From Candidatus Adlerbacteria bacterium (lineage in GTDB: Bacteria; Patescibacteriota; Minisyncoccia; Phycocordibacterales; SBAW01), in NCBI GenBank assembly GCA_903878285.1, contig CAIRHB010000016.1, forward strand, positions 1 through 33,918: 33,918 bases of DNA, written 5' to 3'. The notes under the pieces were generated by a model, which saw nothing but the letters and a program-made list of their open reading frames with translations, was not told the origin of the DNA and made no database searches. The translations under genes and the position numbers were made by a program. This document shows positions 7,792 to 16,609 of this stretch, piece by piece (position 1 is the stretch's first letter; every line of letters starts with the position of its first letter).

Positions 7792-9516
7792 CAACAGGAG
7801 ATTACTGCCGCAATCCAAAAAGCCCTTGCTGTGCTTGATCTGCCCAAGGTCTCTTTTACGGTTGAGCGGCCGGCAGAGTTGCTGCATGGCGATTATTACA
7901 CCAATGTGGCGATGGTTGTATTTCGAAAGCTTGCTGCCGCTGTGGATTCACATGCGGATGAAATCCATTGGGCTGGTAAGTGGAAGAATCCGCATGAACT
8001 CGCGCAGCATCTGAAAAAAGAATTGCACGGCAAAATCGATGGTGTCGAAAAAATCGAAGTCGCAGGCCCCGGCTTTATCAACTTCTATCTGTCGCGCGAC
8101 GCAATCGTTTCCGAGATACAAAAAGCAGCAACCGATGCGTCGTGGGGTAGCAACTCGCTCCAGCGGGATAAGACGGTGATGGTGGAGTATACGCAGCCAA
8201 ATCCATTCAAGCCATTTCATATCGGGCACTTGATGAGCAACACGTTTGGTGAGTCGTTGGTGCGTTTGTTGCGAAATGCGAACGCAAAAGTGATACCAGT
8301 CAATTACCAAGGCGATGTTGGTTTGCATATTGCAAAAGCGATTTGGGGTTTGCAAAAGAAAGGATATGATGCCAGTGATGTGTTAGAAATCGGCGAAGCA
8401 TACGTGTTTGGCAATACTGCTTACGAAGATGATGTTGATGCAAAAACAGAAATTATCACTATCAACAAGCAGGTGTACGCGCAAGATCCAGCAATCATGC
8501 CGCTGTATACTCGTGGTCGTGCAGTGACACTTGCGCGATTCGAAGAGATTTACGCGATGCTCGGTACGCATTTTGAACACTACTTTTTTGAAAGCGAGGT
8601 GTGGAAGGTGGGCGAGCAGTTGGTCCGCGACGGTTTGCAAAAAGGTGTGTTCGAGGAGAGCGAGGGTGCGATTGTGTTTCGTGGTGAGAAAGCTGGGCTG
8701 CATACACGCGTGTTTATCACCAAAGAAGGATTGCCGACGTATGATGCAAAAGATCTGGGGCTCGCGATGGCGAAGCTTGCGTATGCGTCGTTTGATTTGT
8801 CTATCACAGTGACCGCTACTGAACAGGGAGAATATTTTAAAGTGGTGTTTGAAGCGCTTGCCGAGCTGCGACCCGAGCTGCGTGGGAAATTTATCCGCGT
8901 GACACACGGGCTACTCAAACTCACGACCGGCAAGATGTCGTCGCGCAAAGGGAATGTGATTACGGGCGAGTCGCTCTTGCTGGATTTGAAAGAGGCAGCG
9001 AAGGAGAAGATGCAGGGGCGCGAGTTGCCTGACGCAGACAAGGTTGCCGAGCAGGTCGCGGTGGGCGCGATTAAGTACGCGGTGCTCAAGCAGGGGAGCG
9101 GCAAGGATATCATTTTTGATCCAGAAAAATCGCTGTCGCTCGAGGGTGACTCGGGGCCGTACTTGCAGTACGCGCTGGTGCGTGCGCGGTCGCTGATTAA
9201 AAAAGCGGAAGAGGCAAACGTGTCCGACGCAGTGATTGATCTTTCTGATATCGCGGAGTTTGTTGCTGCGCTTACCCTTGATCGCGTTCTGATTCATTTT
9301 CCAGAAGTGGTCGAGCACGCTGTGCAAGAACTCGAGCCGCACTACGTTACGACGTACCTCACTGAGCTCGCTGCCGCGTTCAACTCGTGGTATGCAAACA
9401 CGCGCGTCATCGGCGGCGAATATCCATCCTACGCGCTCACCCTCGCCCGCGCGTTTGAGCACACGATGTCCCGCGGCCTCGCCCTCCTCGGCATCCCCGC
9501 GCCAGAGGAGATGTAA
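7789..9516 (+). CDS. argS: Arginyl-tRNA synthetase
   Basis: A class I aminoacyl-tRNA synthetase that charges tRNA-Arg. The 575-residue protein shows the N-terminal Add1 domain typical of ArgRS (PKVSFTVERPAELLHGDYYTNVAM). The HIGH motif is at 144-147, preceded by EYTQPNPFKPF. The KMSKS-like loop KMSSRKGN starts at Lys382. The DALR anticodon-binding domain is at the C-terminus (LQYALVRARSL...LYELAAAFNSWY-like pattern). Length is normal. I chose ATG 7789 because it sits exactly six bases after TACTGT; ATG 7783 would add two residues. The stop codon overlaps the T-run of the terminator used by the converging GcrA-like gene. Confidence 0.95.
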   Translation: MQQEITAAIQKALAVLDLPKVSFTVERPAELLHGDYYTNVAMVVFRKLAAAVDSHADEIHWAGKWKNPHELAQHLKKELHGKIDGVEKIEVAGPGFINFYLSRDAIVSEIQKAATDASWGSNSLQRDKTVMVEYTQPNPFKPFHIGHLMSNTFGESLVRLLRNANAKVIPVNYQGDVGLHIAKAIWGLQKKGYDASDVLEIGEAYVFGNTAYEDDVDAKTEIITINKQVYAQDPAIMPLYTRGRAVTLARFEEIYAMLGTHFEHYFFESEVWKVGEQLVRDGLQKGVFEESEGAIVFRGEKAGLHTRVFITKEGLPTYDAKDLGLAMAKLAYASFDLSITVTATEQGEYFKVVFEALAELRPELRGKFIRVTHGLLKLTTGKMSSRKGNVITGESLLLDLKEAAKEKMQGRELPDADKVAEQVAVGAIKYAVLKQGSGKDIIFDPEKSLSLEGDSGPYLQYALVRARSLIKKAEEANVSDAVIDLSDIAEFVAALTLDRVLIHFPEVVEHAVQELEPHYVTTYLTELAAAFNSWYANTRVIGGEYPSYALTLARAFEHTMSRGLALLGIPAPEEM

Positions 9517-9549
9517 AAAAGTTCAGGGTCACCAGTGATGGCGACCCTG
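9515..9549 (-). terminator. Rho-independent terminator for the GcrA-like gene
   Basis: CAGGGTC (9524-9530) pairs with GACCCTG (9543-9549), extended by CCA/TGG. On the minus strand the hairpin is followed by a run of T (complement of 9515-9520), so it ends leftward transcription. On the plus strand there is no T-run, so argS would not be terminated efficiently here. Confidence 0.75.
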
Positions 9550-9559
9550 TTGCAGCACG

Positions 9560-10102
9560 TTATGCCCTGACTTCTTCGCGCTTGTCGCGAACTTTTATGT
9601 ACGCGACCGCCGCATGCTCAGCGCAGTACGGCTTGCCTGGGATGGTATTGCCGTCGCAGAAGCGGAAGTTGGGTGTGCCGGGATCACCCAAAGGCCAGAG
9701 GCAGGCGTGTGTTCGGAACGTTCTCGCTTGTGCTGCGGGAGTCGGAGTTTCTAATTGTGGCGCGGTGGGGCATGTGTCGCTGGAGTTTTTTTCCACGAGT
9801 CTTTTTCTGACAGTATCGATGTGTACACGGGCAGCCCGTGCTACTTCGGCTGGGCGATGACCTATCGCCAAAAGTGCACGAACTTGTTTCTCTTTCTCGT
9901 CATCCAATTTCCTTTGCTGAAATTCTGGACGCGCGGGTAGATTCAGTCGATGTGCTTTGCCAACCACGGCGTCTTTCGAAATACCCATCCGCCGACCAAT
10001 GTTTGGCGTGGAAAGAAGTCTTCCTGTCTCGTCTACCGTGCTCCATAATTCTCTGAGAAGAGCGATGGTTTCGTCATTCCAGTCAACTATATTTCTCGGC
10101 AT
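9560..10102 (-). CDS. GcrA-like DNA-binding regulator
   Basis: The 180-residue protein has both ends of the GcrA family (Pfam GcrA cell cycle regulator). The N-terminal helix-turn-helix reads DWNDETIALLRELW...NIGRRMGISKDAVVGKAHRL. The C-terminal motif is CLWPLGDPGTPNFRFCDG...GKPYCAEHAAVAY, equivalent to the CxWPxGDP...FxFC...YCxxHxxxAY ending. A second HTH-like segment (LLAIGHRPAEVARAARVHIDTVRKRL) lies between. In Alphaproteobacteria GcrA binds sigma-70 and GANTC-methylated promoters; whether this homologue does so is unknown. I chose ATG 10102 because a GGGAG sits upstream of it; ATG 10120 would add six residues. It is divergent from ileS and has its own terminator. Confidence 0.8.
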   Translation of the reverse strand: MPRNIVDWNDETIALLRELWSTVDETGRLLSTPNIGRRMGISKDAVVGKAHRLNLPARPEFQQRKLDDEKEKQVRALLAIGHRPAEVARAARVHIDTVRKRLVEKNSSDTCPTAPQLETPTPAAQARTFRTHACLWPLGDPGTPNFRFCDGNTIPGKPYCAEHAAVAYIKVRDKREEVRA

Positions 10103-10155
10103 GCCGTGAATACTCCCCATTTCTGTTAGAGTCTTCCAAGACGTCTCGTGCGGGA

Positions 10156-10187
10156 CTGCTGCAGCAGAACTGTAACTGGCTGCAGCA
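10156..10187. promoter_or_regulatory. Paired palindromic operator candidate between the GcrA-like gene and ileS
   Basis: GCTGCAGCA occurs at 10158-10166 (inside the 12-bp palindrome CTGCTGCAGCAG, 10156-10167) and again at 10179-10187. The start-to-start distance is 21 bp, two helical turns, so both sites face the same side of DNA. This fits a dimeric or tetrameric regulator in the divergent intergenic region. The cognate protein is not known. Confidence 0.45.
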
Positions 10188-10240
10188 TACCTGAAAATCG
10201 TATGAAAAGTCCACTGCTATCACCAAACAGTGTTATCTGG

Positions 10241-10255
10241 TATAGTTCTTTCATG
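10241..10255 (+). promoter_or_regulatory. Leaderless promoter -10 for ileS
   Basis: TATAGT at 10241-10246 is followed by six bases and ATG 10253, and decides the ileS start against the long open extension from 10148. Confidence 0.6.
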
Positions 10256-13200
10256 GACAGCAAGACGGAGGGTGGGGAAGAATTGAATCCAGTGGTGCAG
10301 AAGCCAAAAGGTGCGTTTGCACTGCGCGAGGAGGAGGTGTTGGACTTTTGGAACAAGGAGAAGATTTTTGAAAAGACGCTGGAGAAGAAGGCACCCAAAG
10401 GCGAGTATGTGTTTTATGACGGCCCGCCGTTTGCGACTGGCTTGCCACACTACGGCCACCTACTCCAGAGCGCGCTCAAGGACGCGATCCCGCGCTACAA
10501 GACGATGCAAGGCTACCGTGTGTCACGACAGTGGGGGTGGGATTGCCATGGCCTGCCACTCGAGAATCAGATCGAGCAGGAGCTGGGATTTAAAACCAAG
10601 CGTGACATCGAGCAGTATGGGATCGAGAAGTTTAATGCTGCGGCAAAGAATGCCGTGCTGCGCTACGCTGCCGACTGGCGACGCATCATCCCGCGCGTTG
10701 GGCGCTGGGCGGACATGGAGCACGACTACAAGACGATGGACGCAACCTACACCGAGTCGGTCTGGTGGGCGTTTAAGACACTCTACGACAAAGGGCTGAT
10801 TTATGAAGGGTTTAAAGCGATGCACCTGTGTCCGCGCTGCGGGACGACGCTGTCGAACTTCGAGGTCGCGCAGGGCTATCAAGATATCGACGACCACGCG
10901 GTGACGGTCAAACTGCCGCTCGTTGATGAGCCAGAGACAGCACTGCTCATTTGGACAACGACGCCGTGGACATTGCCGGGCAACTCGGCTGCTGCGGTCA
11001 ACGCAGGTGCAACCTATGTCAAAGTGCGCACCGACGAGGGCTTTGTGATTGTTGCCAAAGAACTGATGCGCAAGGTGCTCGGCGAACATGCGCAGGTATT
11101 TGGCGAAATCCTTGGCAAGGAGTTGGTCGGGCAGCGCTACGAGCCGCCGTTTGCTTATTTCAAAGATCTGGTACACAAGCACAAAACGCATGCATGGAAG
11201 GTGTATGCGGCGCCGTATGTCACGCTCGAGGATGGCACCGGCATTGTCCACCTCGCACCCGCCTACGGCGCCGAGGATTTGGAATTGGCACAAAAAGAAA
11301 AGATTCCGCTCATCCACCACGTCACCGATGACGGCAAGTTTGTCGCCGCGGTCACCGATTTCGCGGGGCTGCCAGTCAAGCCGAAAGGTCGACATATGGA
11401 GACCGATGTGAAGGTGATCGAACTCCTACGCGCAAAAGGGCTGCTCTTTAAAGATGAAAAGATCAAGCACTCCTACCCGCACTGCTGGCGCTGCGACACG
11501 CCGCTGCTCAACTGGGCTGCCAACTCCTGGTTTGTCAAAGTGTCGGCACTGAAGTCGCAACTCTTGCGAGAGAATAAAAAAGTAACGTGGGTGCCAGGCC
11601 ACGTGGGGCAGGGGCGCTTCGCGAAGCTAATCGAGAGCGCGCCAGACTGGGCAATCTCACGCAGCCGCTATTGGGGCGCGCCGATTCCTGTCTGGCGACA
11701 CTCCAAAACAAAAGAGATCAAAGTGATCGGCTCGGTCGCCGACCTGCTCCCTTTGGTGCGCCGCTCGGGCAACCGCTACTTCGTGATGCGCCACGGCGAG
11801 GCAGAGCAAAACACGCTCGGCATCATCAGCTCGAGTATTGAGAAGCAGTACGCACTCACCGAAAAGGGGAGGGACGTGGCACGTGAGGCGGCAGAGAAAT
11901 TAAAAGCAGCTGGCACCAAGATCGATATGATCTGCGTCTCGCCACTCTTGCGCACACAGCAAACCGCAAAAATCGCAGCTGACATTCTTGGTGTTTCGCC
12001 GGACAGAATTTTCGTTGATGAGCGTTTGCGCGAGATGATCTTCGGCGAACTTGAGGAGCATACAGTAGCAGAACATAAAGCGCTCTACAGCAACTCCGCT
12101 GAAACACTCTCAGATAAACCAGAAGGAGGTGAAAGTGCGATGGAGGTCAAGCGTCGTGTTGGTGCATTTCTATTCGAGTTGGAGTCTCGATACCCAAATA
12201 AAAATATTCTGATTGTTTCGCATGGCAACCCGCTATGGATGCTTGCGGCAGCTGCCGATGGTGCTACAAAAGAGCGTACGTGGGAGTTGTACAAAACCGC
12301 CTACCCACACAAAGGGCGTATCACCGAGTTGCCCTTCGCGCCGTACCCGCACAACGACGACTACGAGCTCGACCTGCACCGCCCGTACATCGACGACCTC
12401 TCGCTTGGCAACTCGATCGCGGGCGAGTGGCAGCGCGTGCCCGACGTCTTCGACTGCTGGTTCGAGTCGGGCTCGATGCCCTTTGCGTCGCATCACTATC
12501 CGTTCGACAAGACGGTGTTTAATCCCAAACGTTTCCTCGGCCTCTTTCCGAAAGGGTTTCCCGCTGGGTTTATCGCCGAGGGGATTGATCAAACCCGTGG
12601 CTGGTTTTACTCGATGATCGTGCTCGGGGTGGGGCTGTTTGGCCACACGCCCTACAAGGCGGTCGTGACCAACGGCATGATACTCGCCGAGGACGGCCGC
12701 AAGATGAGCAAAAAGCTCAAGAACTATCCCGACCCGATGGACGTGGTCGACCAGTTTGGCGCGGATGCGCTGCGCTACTATATCCTCTCGTCGCCTGTGA
12801 TTCGCGGCGAGGACTTACGCTTTGCGGCACGCGGTGTCGAGGAGGTATCTAAAAAATTGCTGATGCGTCTTGATAACGTGCGGAGTTTTTATGATTTGTA
12901 CGCACCTGCGCAGCAACCAACCGATGTCGCGTCGCCGGAAACTCTCTCGCAAAAGTCCTCAGCGGCTCCCAGACTATTTGCTCGAGAGTTATCGGCTTCG
13001 CTTTCGATACATCCGCTCGACCGCTGGATTCTTTCGCGACTCAATGAGTTGGTGCGCGATGCGACACAGGGCTACGAGACGTACGAGCTCGACCTCGCGA
13101 CGCGGCCGCTGGCAGGATTCATTGACGACCTCTCGACCTGGTACCTGCGCCGATCGCGCGACCGGTTTAAAACTGACAGCGCTGCTCCCGCTTCGCATCT

Positions 13201-13921
13201 GGCAGATAAAGATGCTGCGCTCGCGACACTGCGCCAGGTGCTACTGACGGTGTCGAAAGTGATGGCACCGGCGATGCCGTTCTTTGCCGACGACCTCTAC
13301 CGCCGACTGCGCGCCGAGAGTGACCCCGAGAGCGTGCACCTCGCCGACTGGCCAGTGGCGGGCGCAATCGACACAGCACTGCTTGCCGACATGCAGCGCG
13401 TGCGCGATATCTCGTCGCGCGGGCTCGAGCTGCGCGAAAAGGCGGGGATCAAAATCCGCCAACCGCTCGCCTCGCTTGCGGCAACATCCCTCCCCATCGA
13501 CCCAGCGTTGCACCAAATCATCGCCGATGAGTTGAATGTAAAACAGGTGATCGAAGCGACTCCAGTTGTATCAGATGTGCAAACCGCTGGCGGTATACAG
13601 ACCGATGATGTGTTGCTCAACATCGAGCTTACGCCTGAACTGCGCGAAGAGGGTTTGGTACGCGAACTTGTCCGTGCCGTGCAAGATGTGCGCAAGAAGA
13701 CAGGGCTCGTCATCGCCGATCATCCCACTGTGTATATCTACACCAACGCCGGGGGTAGCACCTTCTTCCAAAAAAACGCGTCGCAGATCGAGAGTCAGAC
13801 GAACGCATCTCTCGTAATCGAGCAGGGCGATGTATCCGAAGCCGTTGACGCTATCGACGGGTTGCCATTTCCACTCATGCTTTCTGTGAAGGGAGATCAT
13901 GCATCAGATCACAACAACTGA
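10253..13921 (+). CDS. ileS: Isoleucyl-tRNA synthetase with an inserted histidine-phosphatase domain
   Basis: Charges tRNA-Ile. The protein has 1222 residues, about 200 more than usual. The HIGH-type motif is HYGH (66-69) in PPFATGLPHYGH. The CP1 editing domain spans about 185-395 (LLIWTTTPWTLPGN; GTGIVHLAPAYGAED). RSRYWGAPIPVW follows, and KMSKK begins at Lys817. A full histidine-phosphatase domain is inserted at about 507-700, between VIGSVADL and DLHRPYIDD: MRHGEAEQN (Arg513, His514), SPLLRTQQTA (Arg567), LREMIFGELEE (Glu594) and VSHGN (His657). All catalytic positions are present, so it may be active. Flanks keep the IleRS frame, so it is an insertion rather than a frameshift. The middle of the insert is more AT-rich than the flanks. 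The start follows the TATAGT-N6-ATG rule. The 3' end overlaps recO by 23 bp. Confidence 0.93.
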   Translation: MDSKTEGGEELNPVVQKPKGAFALREEEVLDFWNKEKIFEKTLEKKAPKGEYVFYDGPPFATGLPHYGHLLQSALKDAIPRYKTMQGYRVSRQWGWDCHGLPLENQIEQELGFKTKRDIEQYGIEKFNAAAKNAVLRYAADWRRIIPRVGRWADMEHDYKTMDATYTESVWWAFKTLYDKGLIYEGFKAMHLCPRCGTTLSNFEVAQGYQDIDDHAVTVKLPLVDEPETALLIWTTTPWTLPGNSAAAVNAGATYVKVRTDEGFVIVAKELMRKVLGEHAQVFGEILGKELVGQRYEPPFAYFKDLVHKHKTHAWKVYAAPYVTLEDGTGIVHLAPAYGAEDLELAQKEKIPLIHHVTDDGKFVAAVTDFAGLPVKPKGRHMETDVKVIELLRAKGLLFKDEKIKHSYPHCWRCDTPLLNWAANSWFVKVSALKSQLLRENKKVTWVPGHVGQGRFAKLIESAPDWAISRSRYWGAPIPVWRHSKTKEIKVIGSVADLLPLVRRSGNRYFVMRHGEAEQNTLGIISSSIEKQYALTEKGRDVAREAAEKLKAAGTKIDMICVSPLLRTQQTAKIAADILGVSPDRIFVDERLREMIFGELEEHTVAEHKALYSNSAETLSDKPEGGESAMEVKRRVGAFLFELESRYPNKNILIVSHGNPLWMLAAAADGATKERTWELYKTAYPHKGRITELPFAPYPHNDDYELDLHRPYIDDLSLGNSIAGEWQRVPDVFDCWFESGSMPFASHHYPFDKTVFNPKRFLGLFPKGFPAGFIAEGIDQTRGWFYSMIVLGVGLFGHTPYKAVVTNGMILAEDGRKMSKKLKNYPDPMDVVDQFGADALRYYILSSPVIRGEDLRFAARGVEEVSKKLLMRLDNVRSFYDLYAPAQQPTDVASPETLSQKSSAAPRLFARELSASLSIHPLDRWILSRLNELVRDATQGYETYELDLATRPLAGFIDDLSTWYLRRSRDRFKTDSAAPASHLADKDAALATLRQVLLTVSKVMAPAMPFFADDLYRRLRAESDPESVHLADWPVAGAIDTALLADMQRVRDISSRGLELREKAGIKIRQPLASLAATSLPIDPALHQIIADELNVKQVIEATPVVSDVQTAGGIQTDDVLLNIELTPELREEGLVRELVRAVQDVRKKTGLVIADHPTVYIYTNAGGSTFFQKNASQIESQTNASLVIEQGDVSEAVDAIDGLPFPLMLSVKGDHASDHNN

Positions 13922-14471
13922 CGCGCTCGTCTTGGGCAAGCGTGGGGTAGGGGAGGCGAATGTGCTTGTATCACTCCTCACGCGCGACTTGGGGCTCCTG
14001 CGCGTGTCGGCGCGCTCGGCGCGGCTTGATGTGTCGAAGTTGCGCTATGGGCTCGAGCCGCTCACTCGCGCGCGGTACTCGATGGTGCGCGGCAGACATG
14101 AGTGGAAGTTGACCGGCGTCGCTATGCCGAGGCGATTGCCACCTACTACCTCGCGCGAGCAGCGGCAGGCGGCGGGTCGCATCGCGCGACTCCTGCTACG
14201 GCTGATCCACGGCGAGGAGCCAGTGCCCGATCTGTACGCGACCGTTGTTGCTGGTCTTGATGCGCTCCTATCAATATCCGAGATAGAGAGTGTTGAGTGT
14301 GTGCTCGTATTGCGCATCCTCTCGCAGCTCGGCTATGTGTCCGACACCGCTGAGGCACAGCCATTTCTTGTGTCGACCGCGTTTACTCCCGAAGTGCTCG
14401 CGGCCGCTACGGCATCCCGCCTCCCCCTGGTCCACATCATCAATGCCTCAATCGCTGTTACAGGACTCTGA
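13899..14471 (+). CDS. recO: DNA repair protein RecO
   Basis: RecO loads RecA onto SSB-coated DNA together with RecR. The 190-residue protein shows the N-terminal OB-fold signature TDALVLGKRGVGEANVLVSLLTRDLGLLRVSARSAR, followed by SKLRYGLEPLTRARY. The C-terminal helical part is short (family usually about 240 residues), and no CxxC zinc motif is visible, so it is a compact form. It overlaps the end of ileS by 23 bp and is probably translated from the same mRNA. ssb and recA are encoded further along the window. Confidence 0.8.
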   Translation: MHQITTTDALVLGKRGVGEANVLVSLLTRDLGLLRVSARSARLDVSKLRYGLEPLTRARYSMVRGRHEWKLTGVAMPRRLPPTTSREQRQAAGRIARLLLRLIHGEEPVPDLYATVVAGLDALLSISEIESVECVLVLRILSQLGYVSDTAEAQPFLVSTAFTPEVLAAATASRLPLVHIINASIAVTGL

Positions 14472-14500
14472 GACACTCCTGTGGTGTGTCACGTAGATGG

Positions 14501-14515
14501 TATACTTCTTGTATG
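14501..14515 (+). promoter_or_regulatory. Leaderless promoter -10 for the membrane-anchored beta-rich protein
   Basis: TATACT at 14501-14506 is followed by six bases and ATG 14513, matching the recurring start architecture. Confidence 0.6.
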
Positions 14516-16573
14516 GCTCGACGGGGGGATAAAAAAGAGGATGCGGTCGAGGGATTAAAGGACTCGCTCTATTCACGCACGCATGAGCTAGAGTCGCACA
14601 TCGAGTCGCGCACACCGTTGTCGTCTAAGCGAGACCAGGTGCCGACTGCGTGGAGCGACATCCGCCCTGCGCGGCAGGAGCAGGTTGCCAGCGTGGCAGC
14701 AAGCCCGGTTGAGCCGACTAAACCAACGTCGCCGACACAGACAAAGCCCGCTCCGGGGCGCTATGACCCGCTACAGGACACGCCCTACGTAAAGCCAAAC
14801 TTTCTTCAAGCACCTATGGCACGAAAAAAACGTCTCTCATGGTCGACTAAATTTCTTATCACCTCCAGCGTGTTCTTTCTTGGCGCAGTTGGTGTTGCTG
14901 CATATCTGTTTGTCTACGGCGGTAACACGATCTCATCACAAAATATCGACATGCAGATCATCGCGCCGTCGCTGGTCGACGCAGGTAAGACGACCTCAAT
15001 CCAGGTACTGGTCAGCAACCGAAACCAGGTGCCGCTCCAGTTGGTCGATCTGATCATGGACTATCCAGACGGCACGCGAGATCCAGCTGATCAAACAAAA
15101 GCGTTGAGCCACGAGCGACAGAGTGTCGGCACTATCACCTCCGGGCAACAGATAAAGCGCGTTGTGTCGGCACTGTTTTATGGTCAGGCAGGCGTGACGC
15201 AGAATCTGAGCGCGACGCTCGAGTATACGATTCCCGGGTCTAACGCCGTGTTTCAAAAGCAGGTGAGCGCGACCTTTCTCGTTGGCTCGTCGCCGATATC
15301 GGTGTCGGTCAACACGCCGACCGAGGCGATTACCGGTCAGCAGTTTGGTTTCGATGTGGTGGTGCAGAGCAACGCCGCAGCGCCGATCGACAACGTGATG
15401 CTGCAGGGGCAGTATCCGTTCGGATTCTCGATCATCAGTTCGACACCGCCGGCGGATGCGGGTGGCACGGTGTGGCGGCTGGGTACGCTCGCGCCAGGCG
15501 CATCGCAGACCATACACATCGTTGGCTCGATCGACGGGCAAGACGGCGACCAACGCGTCTTCCGCTTCTTGGTTGGTTCTGATGCCGATTCGACCGACAC
15601 GGTGGTCAAGGTGCCGTTCCTATCGGTGCCGCAGATGCTCACGGTGCGCCGGCCGTTTATCTCGGCAAGTATCGCGGTCGGGAGCCAAAGCGGTAAGACG
15701 GTCACGGCGGTTGCGGGTGCTTCGCAGGTAGGCGTGATCACTTGGCAGAATAATCTTCCCGACACAGTGTCGAACATGCAGGTGGTGCTCACACTCGTGG
15801 GCTCGGTACTCGACGCCAAGTCAATCAACTCGGGCGACGGATTCTACCAATCGACAAACAATACGATCACTTGGACAAAAGACCAGGTGCCAACGCTGGC
15901 GAGTGTGCCTCCGGGCGGGACCGGGACGCTCAGCTTTACCTTCGCGACGCTTCCGCCTGGCAGTGGCGGCACAGTGTATGCAAACCCGACCGTCGACCTA
16001 TCGGTGAGTGTGTCGGGCGTGCGCCCGGGTCAAGACAGTGTGCCAGAGACCGTTGCCTCCGCGGCGAGTACGCAGGTGGTGCTGTCGTCGCTCTTGGGGC
16101 TCACGGCGCAGGCGCTCCACTTCTCGGGGACGTTCCCCAACACGGGCGCAATGCCGCCAGTAGTAGGAAAGCCAACGTCGTACACGATTCTCTGGACGGC
16201 GGCGAATTCTTCCAATACTATTGCCAATGCTGCGGTGTCGGCGACTTTGCCGCCGTATGTACAGTTTGTTGCCGCGCAGCCGGGGAGTAACATCACCTAC
16301 GATGCACCGAGCCGCACGGTCATCTGGAACATCGGCGATCTCAAGGCGGGGGCAGGATACAGCTCGGGCACGGTGGCGGGGTCTTTCCAGATCGCGTTCA
16401 CGCCGAGTGTCTCGCAGGTAGGTAGCGAGCCTGCGCTTACGGGGCAGGCAACGCTTACGGGGCAAGACCGCTTCGCGAATGTAAAAGTGCAGACAACCGC
16501 CGACGCGCCGAGCACACTCCTCAACGCCGACAGTGGGTTCACAGGCAGTATGGGGCAGGTGGTGGGGCAGTAG
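14513..16573 (+). CDS. Membrane-anchored extracytoplasmic beta-rich protein
   Basis: The 686-residue protein has a charged, Pro/Thr-rich cytoplasmic part (about 1-110). One transmembrane helix follows at about 113-135 (FLITSSVFFLGAVGVAAYLF). A long outer region of Ser/Thr/Val-rich beta repeats makes up the rest. The outer region holds several DUF11/CARDB-like stretches (VDAGKTTSIQVLVSNRNQVPL; TGQQFGFDVVVQSNAAAPIDNV; VITWQNNLPDTVSNMQV; SYTILWTAANSSNTIANA), each resembling an Ig-like domain starting a new strand set. Such proteins are common cell-surface components in Patescibacteria; a specific role is unknown. The positive-inside signal (MARKKRLSW before the helix) supports N-in topology. I chose ATG 14513 over 14486 because TATACT lies six bases before it. 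Confidence 0.7.
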   Translation: MARRGDKKEDAVEGLKDSLYSRTHELESHIESRTPLSSKRDQVPTAWSDIRPARQEQVASVAASPVEPTKPTSPTQTKPAPGRYDPLQDTPYVKPNFLQAPMARKKRLSWSTKFLITSSVFFLGAVGVAAYLFVYGGNTISSQNIDMQIIAPSLVDAGKTTSIQVLVSNRNQVPLQLVDLIMDYPDGTRDPADQTKALSHERQSVGTITSGQQIKRVVSALFYGQAGVTQNLSATLEYTIPGSNAVFQKQVSATFLVGSSPISVSVNTPTEAITGQQFGFDVVVQSNAAAPIDNVMLQGQYPFGFSIISSTPPADAGGTVWRLGTLAPGASQTIHIVGSIDGQDGDQRVFRFLVGSDADSTDTVVKVPFLSVPQMLTVRRPFISASIAVGSQSGKTVTAVAGASQVGVITWQNNLPDTVSNMQVVLTLVGSVLDAKSINSGDGFYQSTNNTITWTKDQVPTLASVPPGGTGTLSFTFATLPPGSGGTVYANPTVDLSVSVSGVRPGQDSVPETVASAASTQVVLSSLLGLTAQALHFSGTFPNTGAMPPVVGKPTSYTILWTAANSSNTIANAAVSATLPPYVQFVAAQPGSNITYDAPSRTVIWNIGDLKAGAGYSSGTVAGSFQIAFTPSVSQVGSEPALTGQATLTGQDRFANVKVQTTADAPSTLLNADSGFTGSMGQVVGQ

Positions 16574-16609
16574 GAATCTATACGGATACAACGAATGTAT
16601 TGAAAAAAC

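Noticed and set aside
10148-10252. Upstream extension of ileS (35 codons)
   Set aside because: It contains the TATAGT box and the palindromes, and the extra residues do not look like IleRS.
14045-14317. Antisense ORFs in recO
   Set aside because: Ser/Arg-rich shadow frames without family features.
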